NCBI GenBank assembly: GCA_002715785.1
Contig: PBAA01000045.1
Span: 28,595 to 34,535 of the forward strand
DNA from: Gammaproteobacteria bacterium
GTDB lineage: Bacteria; Pseudomonadota; Gammaproteobacteria; Pseudomonadales; Azotimanducaceae
Reading direction: 5' to 3'
Length of the DNA stretch: 5,941 nucleotides
The notes beneath the pieces were generated by a model. It did not search any database and had not been told where the DNA came from. It saw nothing but the letters and a program-made list of their open reading frames with translations. This document shows, piece by piece, positions 5,595 to 5,941 of this stretch. The position numbers and the translations under genes are program-made. Numbering within the stretch: the first letter of the stretch is position 1; each line of letters opens with the position of its first letter.

Positions 5595-5941
5595 GTGAAA
5601 ATTCTGGTCATCGCCGATATCCACGGAAACGCCGAAGCGTTAGCCGAGGTTTTACGAAGAGAACACGACGCGGAATCAACGATATTTCTCGGCGACGCAA
5701 TCCTGTCTGGGCCGCAGCCTAACGAAACAATGGCCCTTCTAAAGAAGATCACCGGGACCTGCATCATGGGGAACCACGACATCGAAATGCTAGAGCCCGA
5801 ACGATTTGCCGACTGGCCACCGCAATGGTTGGCTTTGAATCATTGGATCCTCGACCACTTCGACCCTGCAGGATATGAATTCCTCCGCGAGCTAAAGCCG
5901 GCCGGGGAATACGTTGAAGGCGGTCTTAGGATGTATCTCCA
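5595..5941 (+). CDS. Calcineurin-like metallophosphoesterase (partial, C-terminus beyond the right edge)
   Basis: The first 115 codons of a metallophosphoesterase are visible and run off the window. The three N-terminal metal-binding signatures of the superfamily are in order: D-x-H as ADIHGN (Asp8, His10), G-D as LGDAILSGP (Gly33, Asp34), and GNHD (59-62, with Asn60 and His61). The later histidine motifs (GHxH) would lie outside the window. These are cytosolic two-metal hydrolases of phosphodiesters or phosphomonoesters. The layout, with DIHGN at the very N-terminus and GNHD near residue 60, fits the small YfcE/MJ0936-like group or related Ap4A-hydrolase and phosphatase-like members. The start is GTG at 5595: an in-frame TAA lies at 5577-5579, no other start codon except CTG intervenes, and GGGGA sits about 8 nt upstream. 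It is co-directional with the dehydrogenase, 137 bp after its stop, and may be co-transcribed. The substrate cannot be assigned. Confidence 0.88.
   Translation, partial: MKILVIADIHGNAEALAEVLRREHDAESTIFLGDAILSGPQPNETMALLKKITGTCIMGNHDIEMLEPERFADWPPQWLALNHWILDHFDPAGYEFLRELKPAGEYVEGGLRMYL

Noticed and set aside
1..5941. tRNA, rRNA, CRISPR arrays, insertion sequences, attachment sites
   Set aside because: I saw no repeat-spacer pattern, no transposase motif or terminal inverted repeats, and no RNA-gene sequence that I recognise.

Overview
The window is gene-dense bacterial DNA of mid-range base composition. It has bacterial gene structure: Shine-Dalgarno sites, tight and overlapping gene junctions, and GTG/TTG starts. 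Nothing in it fixes the taxon. The mix of a phytanoyl-CoA-dioxygenase-like enzyme, a classical short-chain dehydrogenase and an unusual paired ABC exporter would suit an uncultured environmental bacterium, but that is a weak inference. I see no rRNA, tRNA, CRISPR array, transposase or phage gene.

Layout. Three genes run leftward from about 4380 to the left edge. They are a 226-residue PhyH-type Fe(II)/2-oxoglutarate dioxygenase (3700-4380), an 803-residue ABC exporter half-transporter (1225-3636), and a second ABC half-transporter (1-1228) cut by the window edge before its ATPase domain. The dioxygenase and first transporter gene are 63 bp apart, and the two transporter genes overlap by 4 bp (GTGA), so the three probably form one operon. 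Going right, a 300-bp divergent intergenic region (4381-4680) holds two palindromes, a consensus TATAAT box and a leader with nested inverted repeats. It is followed by a short-chain dehydrogenase/reductase (4681-5457), a possible 40-residue small ORF (5457-5579), and the first 115 codons of a calcineurin-like metallophosphoesterase (5595 to the right edge).

How the parts may work together. The two ABC proteins are related half-transporters (both carry an R-x-G-D-S-x-Y-R motif in the first intracellular loop) and probably form a heterodimeric exporter. A dioxygenase encoded directly upstream in the same operon could hydroxylate the exported compound or its precursor, and the divergent dehydrogenase could act on a related alcohol or ketone. 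The substrate cannot be read from the sequence.

The most unusual features are structural. The first ABC protein carries about four extra predicted membrane helices between its elbow-like N-terminus and the six-helix core. The second has a polar insertion of about 38 residues at the end of its second core helix, which its partner lacks. No complete novel defence or mobile system is visible.
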